NCBI GenBank assembly: GCA_016584495.1
Contig: WAID01000009.1
Location: 3,410,001 to 3,474,000 of the forward strand
Origin: Celoporthe dispersa
Lineage: Eukaryota > Ascomycota > Sordariomycetes > Diaporthales > Cryphonectriaceae
DNA: 64,000 nt
Reading direction: 5' to 3'
The stretch's first letter is position 1, and each line of letters begins with the position of its first letter. Positions 11,832 to 22,617 of this stretch are shown here, piece by piece. The notes beneath the pieces were generated by a model that was not told the origin of the DNA, searched no databases, and worked only from the letters and a program-made list of their open reading frames with translations. Both the position numbers and the translations under genes were made by a program.

Positions 11832-14403
11832 AATAAACATGAGTGTTGGCAATTTTTTTCTTTTTCTTTTAGAGGCTGTACTGAAGAGAAGAAAAAGTCT
11901 GGTTTATACTTTGGAAGACGCGCACGGCCGAAACTTACCGTCGTTGTTCAGAGATACTACAATGCACTCTCACTCCTTATTGGACATTGCCTTCTGAATG
12001 TGAAACGTCATATAACTTTGCCAAAACCAGAAACTACATGATTAATTCTCACCCTTATGGTTGTATTAAGCTGATCACATCCGTCAGAATATACCTAATC
12101 GTCTTTTACGGCAATAGTTGAGTTTTGCAAATAATTGATCACAGTCTAGGAAGGCCGAAATGGCTCATAGGCGATGTGGAGGTAATACGATCACATGATC
12201 TTGAACATTCACTTTTCATCCCTGTTGCGCATAAACATGTGATATTGTCCGAGGGTGTGCCGTGCAGCCGTTCTGCTATTCAATAGTCCCGTCCTCTTTC
12301 GACTAATTATGAACCAAATGACAGGCCCTTGAGCATCAAGAGGGGAAACGCCTTCAACCAGGCTTACCCCTCTTCCTACATTTCTTTTTTCCTTCTTCCC
12401 ATCCTCTCACCAGCCAGTCTCTATTCTTTACGTCTCTAATGCTGTGTAAAATACGCACATCGGATCCTACATCGGCATCCTCGTAGAATGCACCTTTGAG
12501 ATGTTCCAATCGCTTCGGGGACTGGTCAAATATCTCCGGGAGTAAATTTGACATATGAAGATCCGATTCCACTTCGATAGCTCCGCTTCGTGACTCGATC
12601 AGAGTTCAACGGTCATTCTTGGCCTTAGCTTTCTCAATAATGTATAATCCCTGAGCTGGCCTTTTCATGCACGACAGAAATCCCTCCGAAGGCAGGAAGA
12701 CTTCACATGACTTGAATAGCATCACATGTATTACCACAACTGGACCCTATCCGAGGCATTTCAGGCTCCCAGACATATTCTGGCTCATTGTTCTCCAAGG
12801 ACTCCGCTTGAGTTTTATGGTACAGTGAAAGGTTGTTGTCAGCAAATAGACAATGTGATCCTGAATGCGGTGGACTTTGACAGAGAACGTGACCCCGGCG
12901 TCTACTAAGACGATCGCGGCTTTGCTACTGAAACCGGTTTAGCAGCCATCTGCCACGCTTCTTTCTCCCCGCATTTTACCTGCTCGGCTCCAAGATATGC
13001 ATCAATGTAGGATAATCTGGGGAATGCTGAGCGTGTGGGGAAATCTCGATCCTGTAATGCCCCATGCACGCAAACACGTCGGGGTGACATTAGGTCGCCG
13101 ACTCCCAATGTGCACTTTCGGTGCGAAGTAGCACTTCAAATTGCGGGCATCGTGTGTATTTCAATCTCTCCATCCTTGTCCTTCTTGTAATCGCTATCCT
13201 CGTCACTAGAACAATGATCTGCGTCTGGCCCATTCGGGCATTGATGTCTTTTCCTTGATCATGGTCGCGGTGTGGCTGAGTGGATTTTATGATTATAGTA
13301 ACCCCCACGAACGTACGCGTCGTCTCTCGCCCACAAACCCCGGCGGCTCCAAGATTGTGCCTGACAGCAAGATCCTCGCAACGGTCCCGGATCATTGGTC
13401 AATGGCCGAGAAAGACGCTTCTATGCTCCATCTTCACTCTTGAGCCCCAACTTTCAGCGTCTGGAGTGTGCCGCTACTCGCGGATCTTCCGTGGCCTAAA
13501 AAACTTGAGGGTGTCTCGAGCAACCACACTCTTCACTGCCGAGGCCCTGTTCAGAAGGTGTTCAGGTACCATTTAGGATCGATTTAGCATGTGCAAATTT
13601 CTATCTTGGGGGCCTGCGCGGGCAGTCTTGATTGTGAGGGCGTATCTGAAGAGACGAGATGTAGCGTCTTGCTATCTAATCACGGCGGCGTTGTCTAACT
13701 TCGTGGTTTGTGGTCTTTCCTTTCTCGGAACACACTTGAACGCTGCATGTCCGGTGCATACCATGTCACTCGACATAGAAGAACTCCTACAGACCTATAC
13801 ACCTCGATATGTTTCAAATTACCATATTAGACACAAGCCCAATTACTCATTACAAAAGACCGAACAAGAGGACCACATCCCTGTGTTCGTGATCAGCTTC
13901 GGGTGAGCGGCTAGTGCATAATATTACCCCAGTTGCCATGGCGGAAATATTACTGCAAATAAACGTCCTCGGGAAGATACCAAGCCAGATTACTTCCCCG
14001 AGGCGCACCCCACTAATCCTAATGCGACCCCATCTCCTCGCATCTAGTAGTCACCTGGTCATGCATTAGGTGACCAAGCAGAGAGGGGAGAACAACTCAC
14101 ATACATGCAATGACCGCGGCTGGGAATAAGAAAAGTACTGACAGAGTGGAGAGGGGTCTTCTTCAGGCATGTGTTCCCACAGACATGGGTACACCGGATC
14201 ATTGTGTCCTTGTATAGGTCAACCCTCCAAAGAATAATAGTTGGCCGCATACAACTATATAAGGAGAGAGCCACGTCGTGAGGATGGAAGATGGATGAAC
14301 TACGTTGACCAGGTAGACGCCTTCTGCTCATGGCACTTGGTTTAAATCGCCAATACTCAGGTGTATCTCCAAGCCCAATCAGTTCAAAGGTCTCTACAGC
14401 AAG
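11832..14403. other. Gene-poor stretch with undefined fragments
   Basis: About 2.6 kb with short frames only. Plus-strand 12726-12908 and minus-strand 13090-13395 look slightly protein-like, but I cannot assign a family or splice them. Composition is mixed AT-rich and moderate. It may hold gene relics. Confidence 0.4.
14256..14262 (+). promoter_or_regulatory. TATA box candidate for the carboxylesterase gene
   Basis: TATATAA lies 142 bp upstream of the ATG at 14404, on the coding strand, in a plausible core-promoter position. Based on sequence match only. Confidence 0.4.
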
Positions 14404-16212
14404 ATGAGGCGTTCACTATTGATCACGTTGTTTGCTGCCTTCATCTCCCAGACCCTGGCGCTCCCAGCCAAGTCTGGGCCTCCCCGTGGGCCGTCTCCGG
14501 TGGTTGAGGATCGAGCAACCTCACCTACCGTTGTGATTTCCCCCTTCCAACACGGTCATTGGCGCAGTGTCCGGCAGTGTCGAGACCTACAATGGTATTT
14601 ACTTTGCCGATGACCCAACAGGCTCCCTGCGGCTCAAGCCGCCTCAAAAGCTCTCCACAGACCTGGGCGATGCTTTCGACGCCTCAGGGTCCGCAGCAGC
14701 ATGTCCTCAGATGCTGGTAGCAACTGCCAGTGACGAGAGCCTTTTCCTGGAGATTGCAGGATACCTGCTGGACTCGCCACCGTTCCAGGCAGCGACTGGC
14801 CAGACGGAAAACTGCTTGACCGTCAGCGTCGCGCGACCCGCTGGAACAGAGGCTGGCGCAGGCCTACCGGTGCTGTTCTGGATTTTCGGTGGTGCCTTTG
14901 AGGTGAGGCCGGCTTGATTTTCCCTCTCTACTTATCAAGAGCGAGATACTGATCAAGAAGACAGCTCGGGTGGACGTCTTCTTACGACCCAACCAGCATT
15001 TTGAGCCAGGGAATAGACCAGGACCAGCCTTTCGTCTTCGTTGCAGTCAACTACAGAGTGGGCGGCTTTGGCTTCATGCCAGGGGCCGAGATTCTAGCTG
15101 ACGGCTCTTCCAACCTTGGTCTTCTCGACCAGAGGATGGGCTTGGAATGGGTTGCGGACAACATCGAGGCCTTTGGCGGTGACCCGACAAAAGTGACCAT
15201 CTGGGGAGAGTCGGCCGGTGCCATCAGCGTCTTCGACCAAATGGCCCTCTACGGAGGCAACATTACTTACAATGGCCAGGCTCTGTTCCGAGGGGCGATC
15301 ATGGATAGTGGAAGTATCGTCCCTGCAGACCCTGTCGACTGTCCCAAGGGGCAAACCGTGTACGACACCGTCGTTGAGGTCGCCGGATGCTCCTCGTCGA
15401 ATGATACGTTAACATGCCTTCGCGGGCTGACGTACGAGGAGTTCCTAAACGCGGCAAACTCTGTTCCAGGCTTCATTGGGTATGACTCAGTAGCCTTATC
15501 CTACCTACCAAGGCCTGACGGGACTATCCTCCCAGACAGCCCAGAAATCCTGGCCGAGGGTGGACAATACGCGGCTGTGCCCATGATCATCGGCGATCAA
15601 GAGGACGAAGGAACCATCTTCTCGCTTTTCACAGAGAACGTGACCACGACAGCGGATCTAGTCACCTACTTCACCAGCATCTATTTCCAGGATGCCACGG
15701 CGGCTCAGATCGAAGGCCTTCTCGATACCTATCCAGACAATATCGTGTCCGGCTCACCCTACAGGACCGGCTTGCTCAACGAGCTCTACCCTCAGTACAA
15801 GCGCATTGCTTCTGTTCTCGGCGACCTCGTCTTCACCCTCACGCGCCGGGGCTTTCTCGCTTCTACCAGTACCGTCAACCCCGATGTACCGTCCTGGAGC
15901 TATCTGGCTTCGTATGACTATGGCACCGCGTACCTAGGAACTTTCCACGGCAGCGACTTGATCCAGGTCTTTTATGGCATCTACGACAACTATGCATCCA
16001 ACCAGATCCGCACATACTACTACAACTTCCTCTACAACCTGGATCCTAATGAAGGCTACGGTGACTATCCTGACTGGCCGCAGTGGGTGGACACCGGAAG
16101 CGGGAACCAGCTGGCGTGGTTCTCGGCAGACTCATCGAGCTATCTGACGGACGACTTCAGGAACGACAGCTATGCATACATCTTTGCCAATGTTGAGTCT
16201 TTTCATATATGA
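14404..16212 (+). CDS. Secreted type-B carboxylesterase/lipase, one frameshift in the sequence
   Basis: Two exons, 14404-14902 and 14965-16212, with a 62-bp intron. Corrected for one extra base, the length is 581 residues, normal for the family. It has a signal peptide (MRRSLLITLFAAFISQTLA). The alpha/beta-hydrolase core shows NGIYFAD, ENCLTVSVARP, PVLFWIFGGAFE, VAVNYRVGGFGF, NLGLLDQRMGLEWV and the nucleophile elbow GESAGA (Ser about 249). The histidine in GTFHGSDL (about 494) is the probable catalytic base. The signal peptide and the core are in different frames. The switch falls in the C5 run at 14540-14544, where one C fewer restores continuity through PSNTVIGAVSGSVE. Substrates of the family range from triglycerides to aromatic esters, and nothing here decides among them. 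Confidence 0.85.
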
Positions 16213-16905
16213 GCAGCTGCTCTGGCGGCTCTCTCGGGCTAATATCACCCATGCAAAGACATGGAAAGCTGTCGTGGAAGTGAACGATGTCACGAGCCGG
16301 ATCTATGAAGGACTTGGAGTTACGATATTTAATGACAGATAAAACGATCGAAATGAACACCCACTTGAAGTTTCTCTTTGACGTGATAGAGTATTGGACT
16401 ATCAATTTGTGAGACGACATGATAGAGACTGATACTATTTGTTATGACCCATTCAACATGCAGGTCACAAGAAAAAGCCACGCCAACAGCGGGGCCAAGA
16501 AACGGCAGAAACCCGGCCAGTAACATATCCAAGCGAGCCACACTGAAGAGCTGGATATATAACAACACGTCCGTTACCATTAGATAGATCTCAGTACATA
16601 GCTCTTCAGTCGTCAATCTAAGTATTACTTCTGATACAAGTGATAGCCTCACCGCTAGTGACACACTGCAGAGATATTCAGACGTTTCCGTATTGCTTGG
16701 AACTACACTTTGACACCGCTCTTGTTAGCATAAACCCTTTGTGTACTTGTTGAACGCTTAGGCTACAGCAGTGCTCATTACACTGCTAATCGTAATAGCT
16801 ATGCTAATATTCCTCCGTCTATTATAGCGTAAAGCATTCTCTCAGCAGCTGCTATTAACTTATAGCTGCTTGATATTCAAGCTAAGCAGCCTGAAACTAT
16901 TATAT
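16213..16905. other. AT-rich intergenic strip
   Basis: The sequence from about 16,550 is AT-rich with many TA-containing words and frequent stops in all frames, as expected for repeat DNA mutated by RIP. No gene is seen. Confidence 0.5.
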
Positions 16906-17199
16906 CTATACTGTCGCCCATTTACTATTCTGGAGAGATAAAGTTTTAGGAAGGGAATTAATTCGGCTGATGAGTAGAGCTCGGAACTGTTCCAAGTTCT
17001 TATCCGCTACCCGAAAGTAGCAATTTAGAGGCTGCGCTGAATTAGCTCTGAGAATAGTAATGAGAAGAGTAGAATAATTCGATTTGCAGGCTAGATTATC
17101 TCGGACCGTGGTGTAAACAAAAGAGATATTAGGGAAAACAAGATTCAGTACGTGGCCTCGGCAGTGCGTGGGCAGCCCCGGCACACTTGTAAAAGCCAT
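16906..17199 (-). mobile_element. Relic of a LINE-type (non-LTR) retrotransposon, endonuclease/RT polyprotein fragment
   Basis: A 97-codon minus-strand frame reads LPTHCRGHVLNLVFPNIS and then TTVRDNLACKSNYSTLLITI. I recognise this pattern from the endonuclease part of fungal Tad-like LINE polyproteins, where HRRGHVLDLVFSN...GSDHxTL is typical. The expected Gly-Ser-Asp-His appears as Lys-Ser-Asn-Tyr, so catalytic residues are lost. The surrounding AT-rich, stop-rich sequence agrees with RIP decay. No ends, target-site duplications or poly-A tail could be delimited. Confidence 0.5.
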
Positions 17200-17425
17200 G
17201 CCGCTTTTGCTAGACTGGAAGCTCGCTTGGGTCGGGCAGAGGAGGATGGGACCAGCATAAGCCGCGCTTCTGCCTCCGGGAGGTCGGCCGCTGTCTGAGC
17301 AGTGTGCTCGAAAGGGTCGATGGTTGCCCCTGCAGCTATAGTGGTCTCATCGTGGCGCTTGCCGGCTGCTTCGCGAATCTTGTGTAGCTTTCTCTTGCTA
17401 GGCCAAACCAGCTGCCCATTGACAT

Positions 17426-17445
17426 CAAATTGTCAAGACAATTTG
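17426..17445. repeat. Perfect short inverted repeat (9-bp arms, 2-nt spacer)
   Basis: CAAATTGTC and GACAATTTG flank AA. It lies 47 bp beyond the stop of the hypothetical gene at 17492. It could be a binding site or a hairpin; no function can be assigned. Confidence 0.7.
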
Positions 17446-17491
17446 CATTAATATGCAGCGGTAACATAGATTTTGATTTCTAAGTCTACAT

Positions 17492-19096
17492 CTATAACAG
17501 AGCAGCTGCGATCCGTTCCCTCATTTCGTTAACTTCCTCATGAACAAGTTTCTGGATCGTCTCGAAGATGGATTCATCGCTGTTGAAATGATCAAGATGA
17601 CCTCCAGGAACGTATTCAGCGTCGTCTACAAGGTTCCGTACTAACTCGGTGGTGACGTAGTGACCGGCTTTGGCGGCCATCTCATCGCGCAGCTGGCCGA
17701 TCTGCGTAGCAATGTACTTCTGGATGAGATCCGGGACGTCCGAGGCCATCAACGACGCTGTTGCCTTTGGACTCTGCTCAGCCGAAGCGGTGGAGGCCTG
17801 TGAGGCACTAGGCCCTCCAGCAGCCCACAGCGCCGCCTCCTTCTTGGCTTTGGCGAGCAGTGCCGTCAGCCTAGCACAGGCCTCATCCGTCTCACCCAGC
17901 AGCCCCGAGAGTGTATCCTCCTTCTTCTTGAAACGGCGGAGCAGCTCGGCCATCATCTCCTCGCGCTCGCCGACGGCTAGATACTGGTGCTTCCACGTGC
18001 GGTAGTCTGGGGAGGAGCCTGTTGACGACGGCGAGGGCGTACGTTCTTGCCGCCGTTTTACTCCTGCCTCGAGGTTGGGTATCCGGGGTCGCTTGTTCGT
18101 GGTATATGCGTTGTCATTAGCGGTATCTGCGTTGTCGTTAGCAGTATCTGCATTATCGTCGGCGGTGACTGTGCAGGCTTTCAACCTGGCATAGGCCTCA
18201 TCCGCCTCGCCTAGCAGCCCCCGGAGTGTATCCTCCTTCTCCTTGATGCGGCGGAGCAGCTCGGCTATCATCTTCTCGCGCTCGCCGACGACCAGATCCA
18301 ATTGCTTCCATGTGCGATAGTCTGGGGAGGAGCCTGTTGATGACAGCGAGGGCCTGCATTCTCGCCGCCGCTTTACTCCTACCTCAAGCTCGGGTGTCCG
18401 GTGTCGCTTGGTCGTGGCGGTATGTGCGTCGTCGTCGGCGGTGGCGGTGGCTGTATCGTACCTAGGCGGTGGAGAGAGCACATTGTCGGAGGGGATTGCT
18501 GGGGCTGGGGGTAGGGGTGGGACTGCGGAGAAGGAGCTCTGAAAGGCTACCAGGTCCCACACGTCGTCAGCGTGCAGTATCCGCCCGCCCCTGCCTAGGT
18601 ATAGCGACTGCAAGTCCGTCTGCCTGGGATCCGGCTGCAGCTTGCGCTGACGCACAGCCTCACACAGAGCCACAAGCTGCGACCAGGCGCGCGGGTCACT
18701 ATCCTCTGATAGCGAGACGCATAGAAGGCTCTGTCGCGAGTACAGGCGCAGCTCCTTAAATATGGTATAATGCGCATCGGTAAGCGGCTGGGGAGACTTC
18801 TGAAGCGGGGCGATGAGATCGATGGCAGTGACGTGGAAGTGCAGGCGAGCGGGTTTGCCTGATTCGAGAATAAGGTTGCAGATTTCGGAGGGTGAGATGT
18901 CGAAGAAGAAGGGCTCGAGCGAGGGGCTGACGACGGCGCGCAGCCGGAACAAGGCCGTCCTCTTGGTGGAATTGTGGAAGATGCGTAGAGAGATAGGCAG
19001 CGAGGACGAGTTAGGCCGTTCGGTACCGACGAGGTAGCCTGTGAAATAATGACTGGTAGTACGGCTCCAGGGCCTTGAGGCAGAGGGTGCGGCCAT
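17492..19096 (-). CDS. Hypothetical fungal protein with internal duplication
   Basis: Single exon, 534 residues, no recognised domain. Residues 1-190 form a possible globular part (SHYFTGYLVGTERPN, FFFDISPSEICNLILESG). Residues 230-307 and 335-412 are two copies of a 78-residue unit, about three-quarters identical, each with TGSSPDYRTWK followed by a heptad-like helix (GEREKMIAELLRRIKEKEDTL). The copies are separated by short DNADTAN repeats. The C-terminal 100 residues are again helical. The repeat units probably form coiled coils. The GC-normal gene sits inside AT-rich, RIP-like surroundings, suggesting an accessory gene. Function unknown; the long uninterrupted frame and codon usage support it as real. 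Confidence 0.6.
   Translation of the reverse strand: MAAPSASRPWSRTTSHYFTGYLVGTERPNSSSLPISLRIFHNSTKRTALFRLRAVVSPSLEPFFFDISPSEICNLILESGKPARLHFHVTAIDLIAPLQKSPQPLTDAHYTIFKELRLYSRQSLLCVSLSEDSDPRAWSQLVALCEAVRQRKLQPDPRQTDLQSLYLGRGGRILHADDVWDLVAFQSSFSAVPPLPPAPAIPSDNVLSPPPRYDTATATADDDAHTATTKRHRTPELEVGVKRRRECRPSLSSTGSSPDYRTWKQLDLVVGEREKMIAELLRRIKEKEDTLRGLLGEADEAYARLKACTVTADDNADTANDNADTANDNAYTTNKRPRIPNLEAGVKRRQERTPSPSSTGSSPDYRTWKHQYLAVGEREEMMAELLRRFKKKEDTLSGLLGETDEACARLTALLAKAKKEAALWAAGGPSASQASTASAEQSPKATASLMASDVPDLIQKYIATQIGQLRDEMAAKAGHYVTTELVRNLVDDAEYVPGGHLDHFNSDESIFETIQKLVHEEVNEMRERIAAALL
18110..18170 (-). repeat. Short coding tandem repeat (DNADTAN)n
   Basis: Three to four copies of a 21-24-bp unit encode alternating DDNADTAN-type residues between the two 78-residue repeats of the hypothetical protein. 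Such units change length easily by slippage. Confidence 0.6.
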
Positions 19097-19287
19097 GTTC
19101 TGCGGAAGGCAATGTTAAAAAAGCCAGGAGAGAGGCCAAGGGAAAAAGAAAAGGTATCCCCTGTGACACAGGACAACCCACCCACCCAGGCTTTCAATTT
19201 CGAATCAGAGCAGCCTTGGCTCTGACGATAGCTGACTTAGTATCGAGGAAGAGATGATGCTCGGCAGAGAAAGGTTGAAGCTTGTCG

Positions 19288-19627
19288 ATCGAGTCTACTA
19301 CGCACAACGGAGTTTGCACCGCGTTGCTCCCCTAAGCCCAAAACCGACAACCAGACAGCTGGCGATCTGGTCGTGAGTCCTGTCGCGTGGCAAAGGGGCG
19401 TCGCAAGAGCTCAATAAACAGATACCGCCAGAGTGCAATGCGGTATGATGGGGAATTAATCGAGTCTGCTACGCACAACGGAGTTTGCACCGCGTTGCTC
19501 CCCTAAGCCCAAAACCGACAACCAGACAACTGGCGATCTGGTCGTGAGTCCTGTTGCGTGGCAAAGGGGCGTCGCAAGAGCTCAATAAACAGATACCGCC
19601 AGAGTGCAATGCGGTATGATGGGGAAT
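19288..19627. repeat. Tandem direct duplication, 171-bp unit
   Basis: Unit 1 is 19288-19458 and unit 2 is 19459-19627. The copies differ at about three internal sites, all transitions (A/G, G/A, C/T), so they are about 98% identical. The unit contains GTTTGCACCGCGTTGCTCCC and ends AATGCGGTATGATGGGGAAT. It is not obviously a terminal repeat of a known element. The near-identity implies a recent duplication. Confidence 0.9.
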
Positions 19628-19629
19628 GG

Positions 19630-19705
19630 GATGATGCAGGGTGATGAGAAGGGTGATGGGAAAGGTGATGGGAAAGGTGATGGCAAAGGTGATGGGAAAT
19701 ATGAT
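19630..19705. repeat. 12-bp minisatellite (GGTGATGGGAAA-like)
   Basis: About six imperfect 12-bp units directly follow the 171-bp tandem duplication. On the minus strand they would encode SHHL/SHHP repeats, but I do not support a protein there. Confidence 0.8.
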
Positions 19706-20967
19706 GGAGGTCCGCCGAGATCGATTTGGAAGACAAGGAAAGCGACGAACGATGTGGGGCGGCGAGTGAAGTAAAACCTGCGGCTGGCAGGAAGAACCTT
19801 GAAGTTGCCGCTCTTGTGTCTTGAAGTTTCGTAAAAGTACTGCGTAGGCTAGATACGGCCAAACTTGGTGATAAGGTCCTTCGAAAATACTTGTCTAGTA
19901 CTTTTACAGTACAATGCTTAGCTGCATGCGTGAGTGAGTCATGATTGAAAGGGCAGCAGGTGATTGGGTGTAGATCCATGCTAATATCGACCCTAACCCT
20001 CGATTTCCGGATCTGGCCCGCCTGCACTTATGTACTCCGTACTTCAACACACAGAGCTCCGGGATGCCTTGAAGCCGGGATCTTGTTGTGGTTTCGTTCC
20101 GTTGCGCTCTCTACCCATCCGCAATGCTGAATGTATCGTTGAATCGTGGATTCCGTCAGAAGCAGCACCTATGCTAGCAGTAAGCTGAAAATTGTCAAAC
20201 TCACTCATAGTTTCAAACATGGGTTGAAGAGTGTGTATCGCCGACGGCTTGCTCACACCCCCGCTGCCACCCATGTACGGGTCCAACTGAGAAGCCTCAG
20301 TAGCTGATGTGCCAAGTCAGTTACACAAGTCTAAATATTGTGCGATGTTTCGCATAACGTAACACCGACTGTGATATCCAAGGGCCAGATAGGTGCGCCA
20401 GACAAAAAATGTAGAGAAAATCAGGCTTTCTATGATCGTTGAATGAATGAATGAACTGAATTGCTCTTCTAAGAAAGTAAGCAAAAGAGAGTGCTTTCCC
20501 AATGGGATAACAGGGGTGCACAGTAATGAAGCCCATACGTTGGCCTGGTTGGCCTCGTCCGGCCCTCGATTTACTGTTGTCGCAAAAGATTAATATACCC
20601 AGGCCGAGAGGGAAACAGACCTCTGGCTGCGCCTGTTTCAACTTTGGTCTGACAATTTGGTCTTTCAGCCTACATGGCTGCCAAAGAAGACTCTTTGCCA
20701 ACCACTCGTACTCTCATCATGTAATTTGGGTTGAATGCTTACTGAGCCACTGACACATCGTGTTTACGGTAAAGCCACCTGGGCCAGTTTTCTGGCTCGC
20801 GTACGGTCTCGCATCTCAGTAATGCATTTTCATATGGGTTTTTAGGAACTTAGGTTTTATTATATTAAAAAGCTTTCCTTAGTTCCTGGCTGCAACAATA
20901 ACCTGAGCTCAACATCGCCCTTCGTCTTTACATACTCGACCGCATTCACGATCTGGAACTCAGCACA
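19706..20967. other. Upstream region of the chitosanase gene, no other gene seen
   Basis: Only short frames are present. An AT-rich TATA-like stretch (TTATATTAAAAAG) at about 20857-20870 lies roughly 100 bp before the chitosanase ATG and may be its core promoter. Confidence 0.4.
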
Positions 20968-22205
20968 ATGCGTGGCTCAAGAGAGACTATCAGCCTCTTC
21001 TCGCTGCTGTTCACTACCGCAGCCGCCATCAGCATACCGGCCAACGTTCAAAGTCTCTACGATAGCATCGTTTCCCAAGGTGAATGCAAGAACAAGGCGG
21101 CAACCGGATTCTACGCCCTATCTGATGGACCAAATGGTAATACACTGCTTTGTGTCACTCGTCGTGTTGAACGAGAAAATTAGCTGATCCTCTATAGATT
21201 TTTCATATTGTCAGGACCATCTAGACGACTATGGAATAATCTACCTCCAAGGCAGTAGTGGCTCCCTGGCGGACATGGACGTTGATTGCGACGGCAACCA
21301 GGACGAGCCATCAAGTAGTGCGAATGACGGACGATGTGGCAACTCTGGCGACACGCAGAGTGATACGTCCTTTGAAGACACTGTTAAAGGCTACGGAAAA
21401 GGAGTCTCGAACCTTAATCCGTACATCCACCCTTATGTTGTGTTTGGAAACTCGAATGACGGCAACACGGCTGGCTACAAAACCTTTGATCCCACAAAGT
21501 ACGGCATTGAGCCTCTGAGCGTGATAGCAGTCGTTTGCAACAAACAGGTGGTTCGTAAAATACCTCTCTCCCAGGAATATTATTTGTGCTGAAGCTAATG
21601 AGGCTGAAGATCTTCGGCATCTGGGGTGACACCAATGGAGACGACGATGGCTCCAAAGCCATGGTAGGAGAGGCTGCTATATCTACAGGGACACTCTGCT
21701 TTGGCGATTCAATCACGGGCAATAATGGCCACTCTGACCTGGACGTTCTCTACATTGCCTTCAACGGCACGGATGCGGTGCCCGGCGCCAGCGGGGCGAC
21801 GTGGGATGCCACGAGCGCCGACGACTTCGAAAGCAGCCTGGAAGCGCTCGGCACCAAACTTCTGGGGCGTATTGGCCCTTCGGGCTCTGATACTATTTCC
21901 AACTCTACATCTACGCCTTCTTCAGCGTCAGCGTTGGCATCTGGAAAAGCTATGGCCTCGAACTTAGCCGCGCCTCGTCCTTCTGCTTCCGGCAAATCGA
22001 AACTCAGCAGTGGCGGGAACGGTTGCAGCTGGCCAGGGCACTGTGCAGGCAAGTTCAGGCAGACTTTCTTTTATTTCTTTTTCTTTTTGTTGGGAGCACA
22101 CAAATCCTGCAAGATGCTGACTATTGAATAGGGGCCTCATGTTCTACGAGCGACGATTGCTCTGGTGATATGGTTTGCTCGGATGGCACCTGCGCTTCGA
22201 GCTGA
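20968..22205 (+). CDS. Secreted endo-chitosanase, GH75
   Basis: Four exons: 20968-21136, 21198-21550, 21610-22048 and 22132-22205, total 1035 nt and 344 residues, all phases consistent. It has a signal peptide (MRGSRETISLFSLLFTTAAA). The GH75 body reads CKNKAATGFYALSDGPNDFSYC, then YGIIYLQGSSGSLADMDVDCDG and NPYIHPYVVFGN. The probable catalytic pair is Asp in FGIWGDTNG (about 181) and Glu in MVGEAAIS (about 195). Their spacing is one residue longer than I recall for Fusarium solani Csn. A Ser/Ala-rich linker leads to a Cys-rich tail (CSWPGHCAG, DDCSGDMVCSDGTCAS). Intron 3 uses a canonical GC donor (GCAAGT). The exon 2 donor is ambiguous (21548 or 21551). It hydrolyses partly deacetylated chitosan outside the cell. 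Confidence 0.9.
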
Positions 22206-22617
22206 GAGGATAGACTGAATGCGGAACTTGGATGCGATTTATCATCCCAGGAGTTGTGATGCGCTGGTGGATAGCTGATATCATGAGGTAGGCATAGCAT
22301 TTAGACCAAGGACTATAAGGGCGAGGAGGTGATCTCAACACGGGATAGGAATATTATAGCAATTGTGAGTTGAGTCCATAAGTATGCTGTCGGAATCAAA
22401 CAATTCTAGGCTTGCGAACATTCGAAATTCTATTATACACTCAGGAAAGAGACCCGAGTGATGATCTCTACAAGATGAAGGCAGTTTGACGACGACAACA
22501 AGCTATTGATGATGATGCCGCTATCTCTGCAGAAGAAGTGCTAGTAATACCATGGTCCCAAATCCTCTATAGATCCTTTCCCAATGATTTTCCTGGTGAC
22601 TCGAGGTTGACTCGGGA
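22206..22617. other. Intergenic between convergent genes
   Basis: 3' flanks of the chitosanase and citrate synthase genes. No coding signal is seen. Confidence 0.5.

Noticed and set aside
19990..20000. ACCCTAACCCT, resembling telomere repeats
   Set aside because: Under two units; expected by chance, not evidence of an interstitial telomere.
19503..20027. Minus-strand frame of 174 codons with SHHL repeats
   Set aside because: Mostly generated by the minisatellite and the 171-bp duplication; no family signal or signal peptide.
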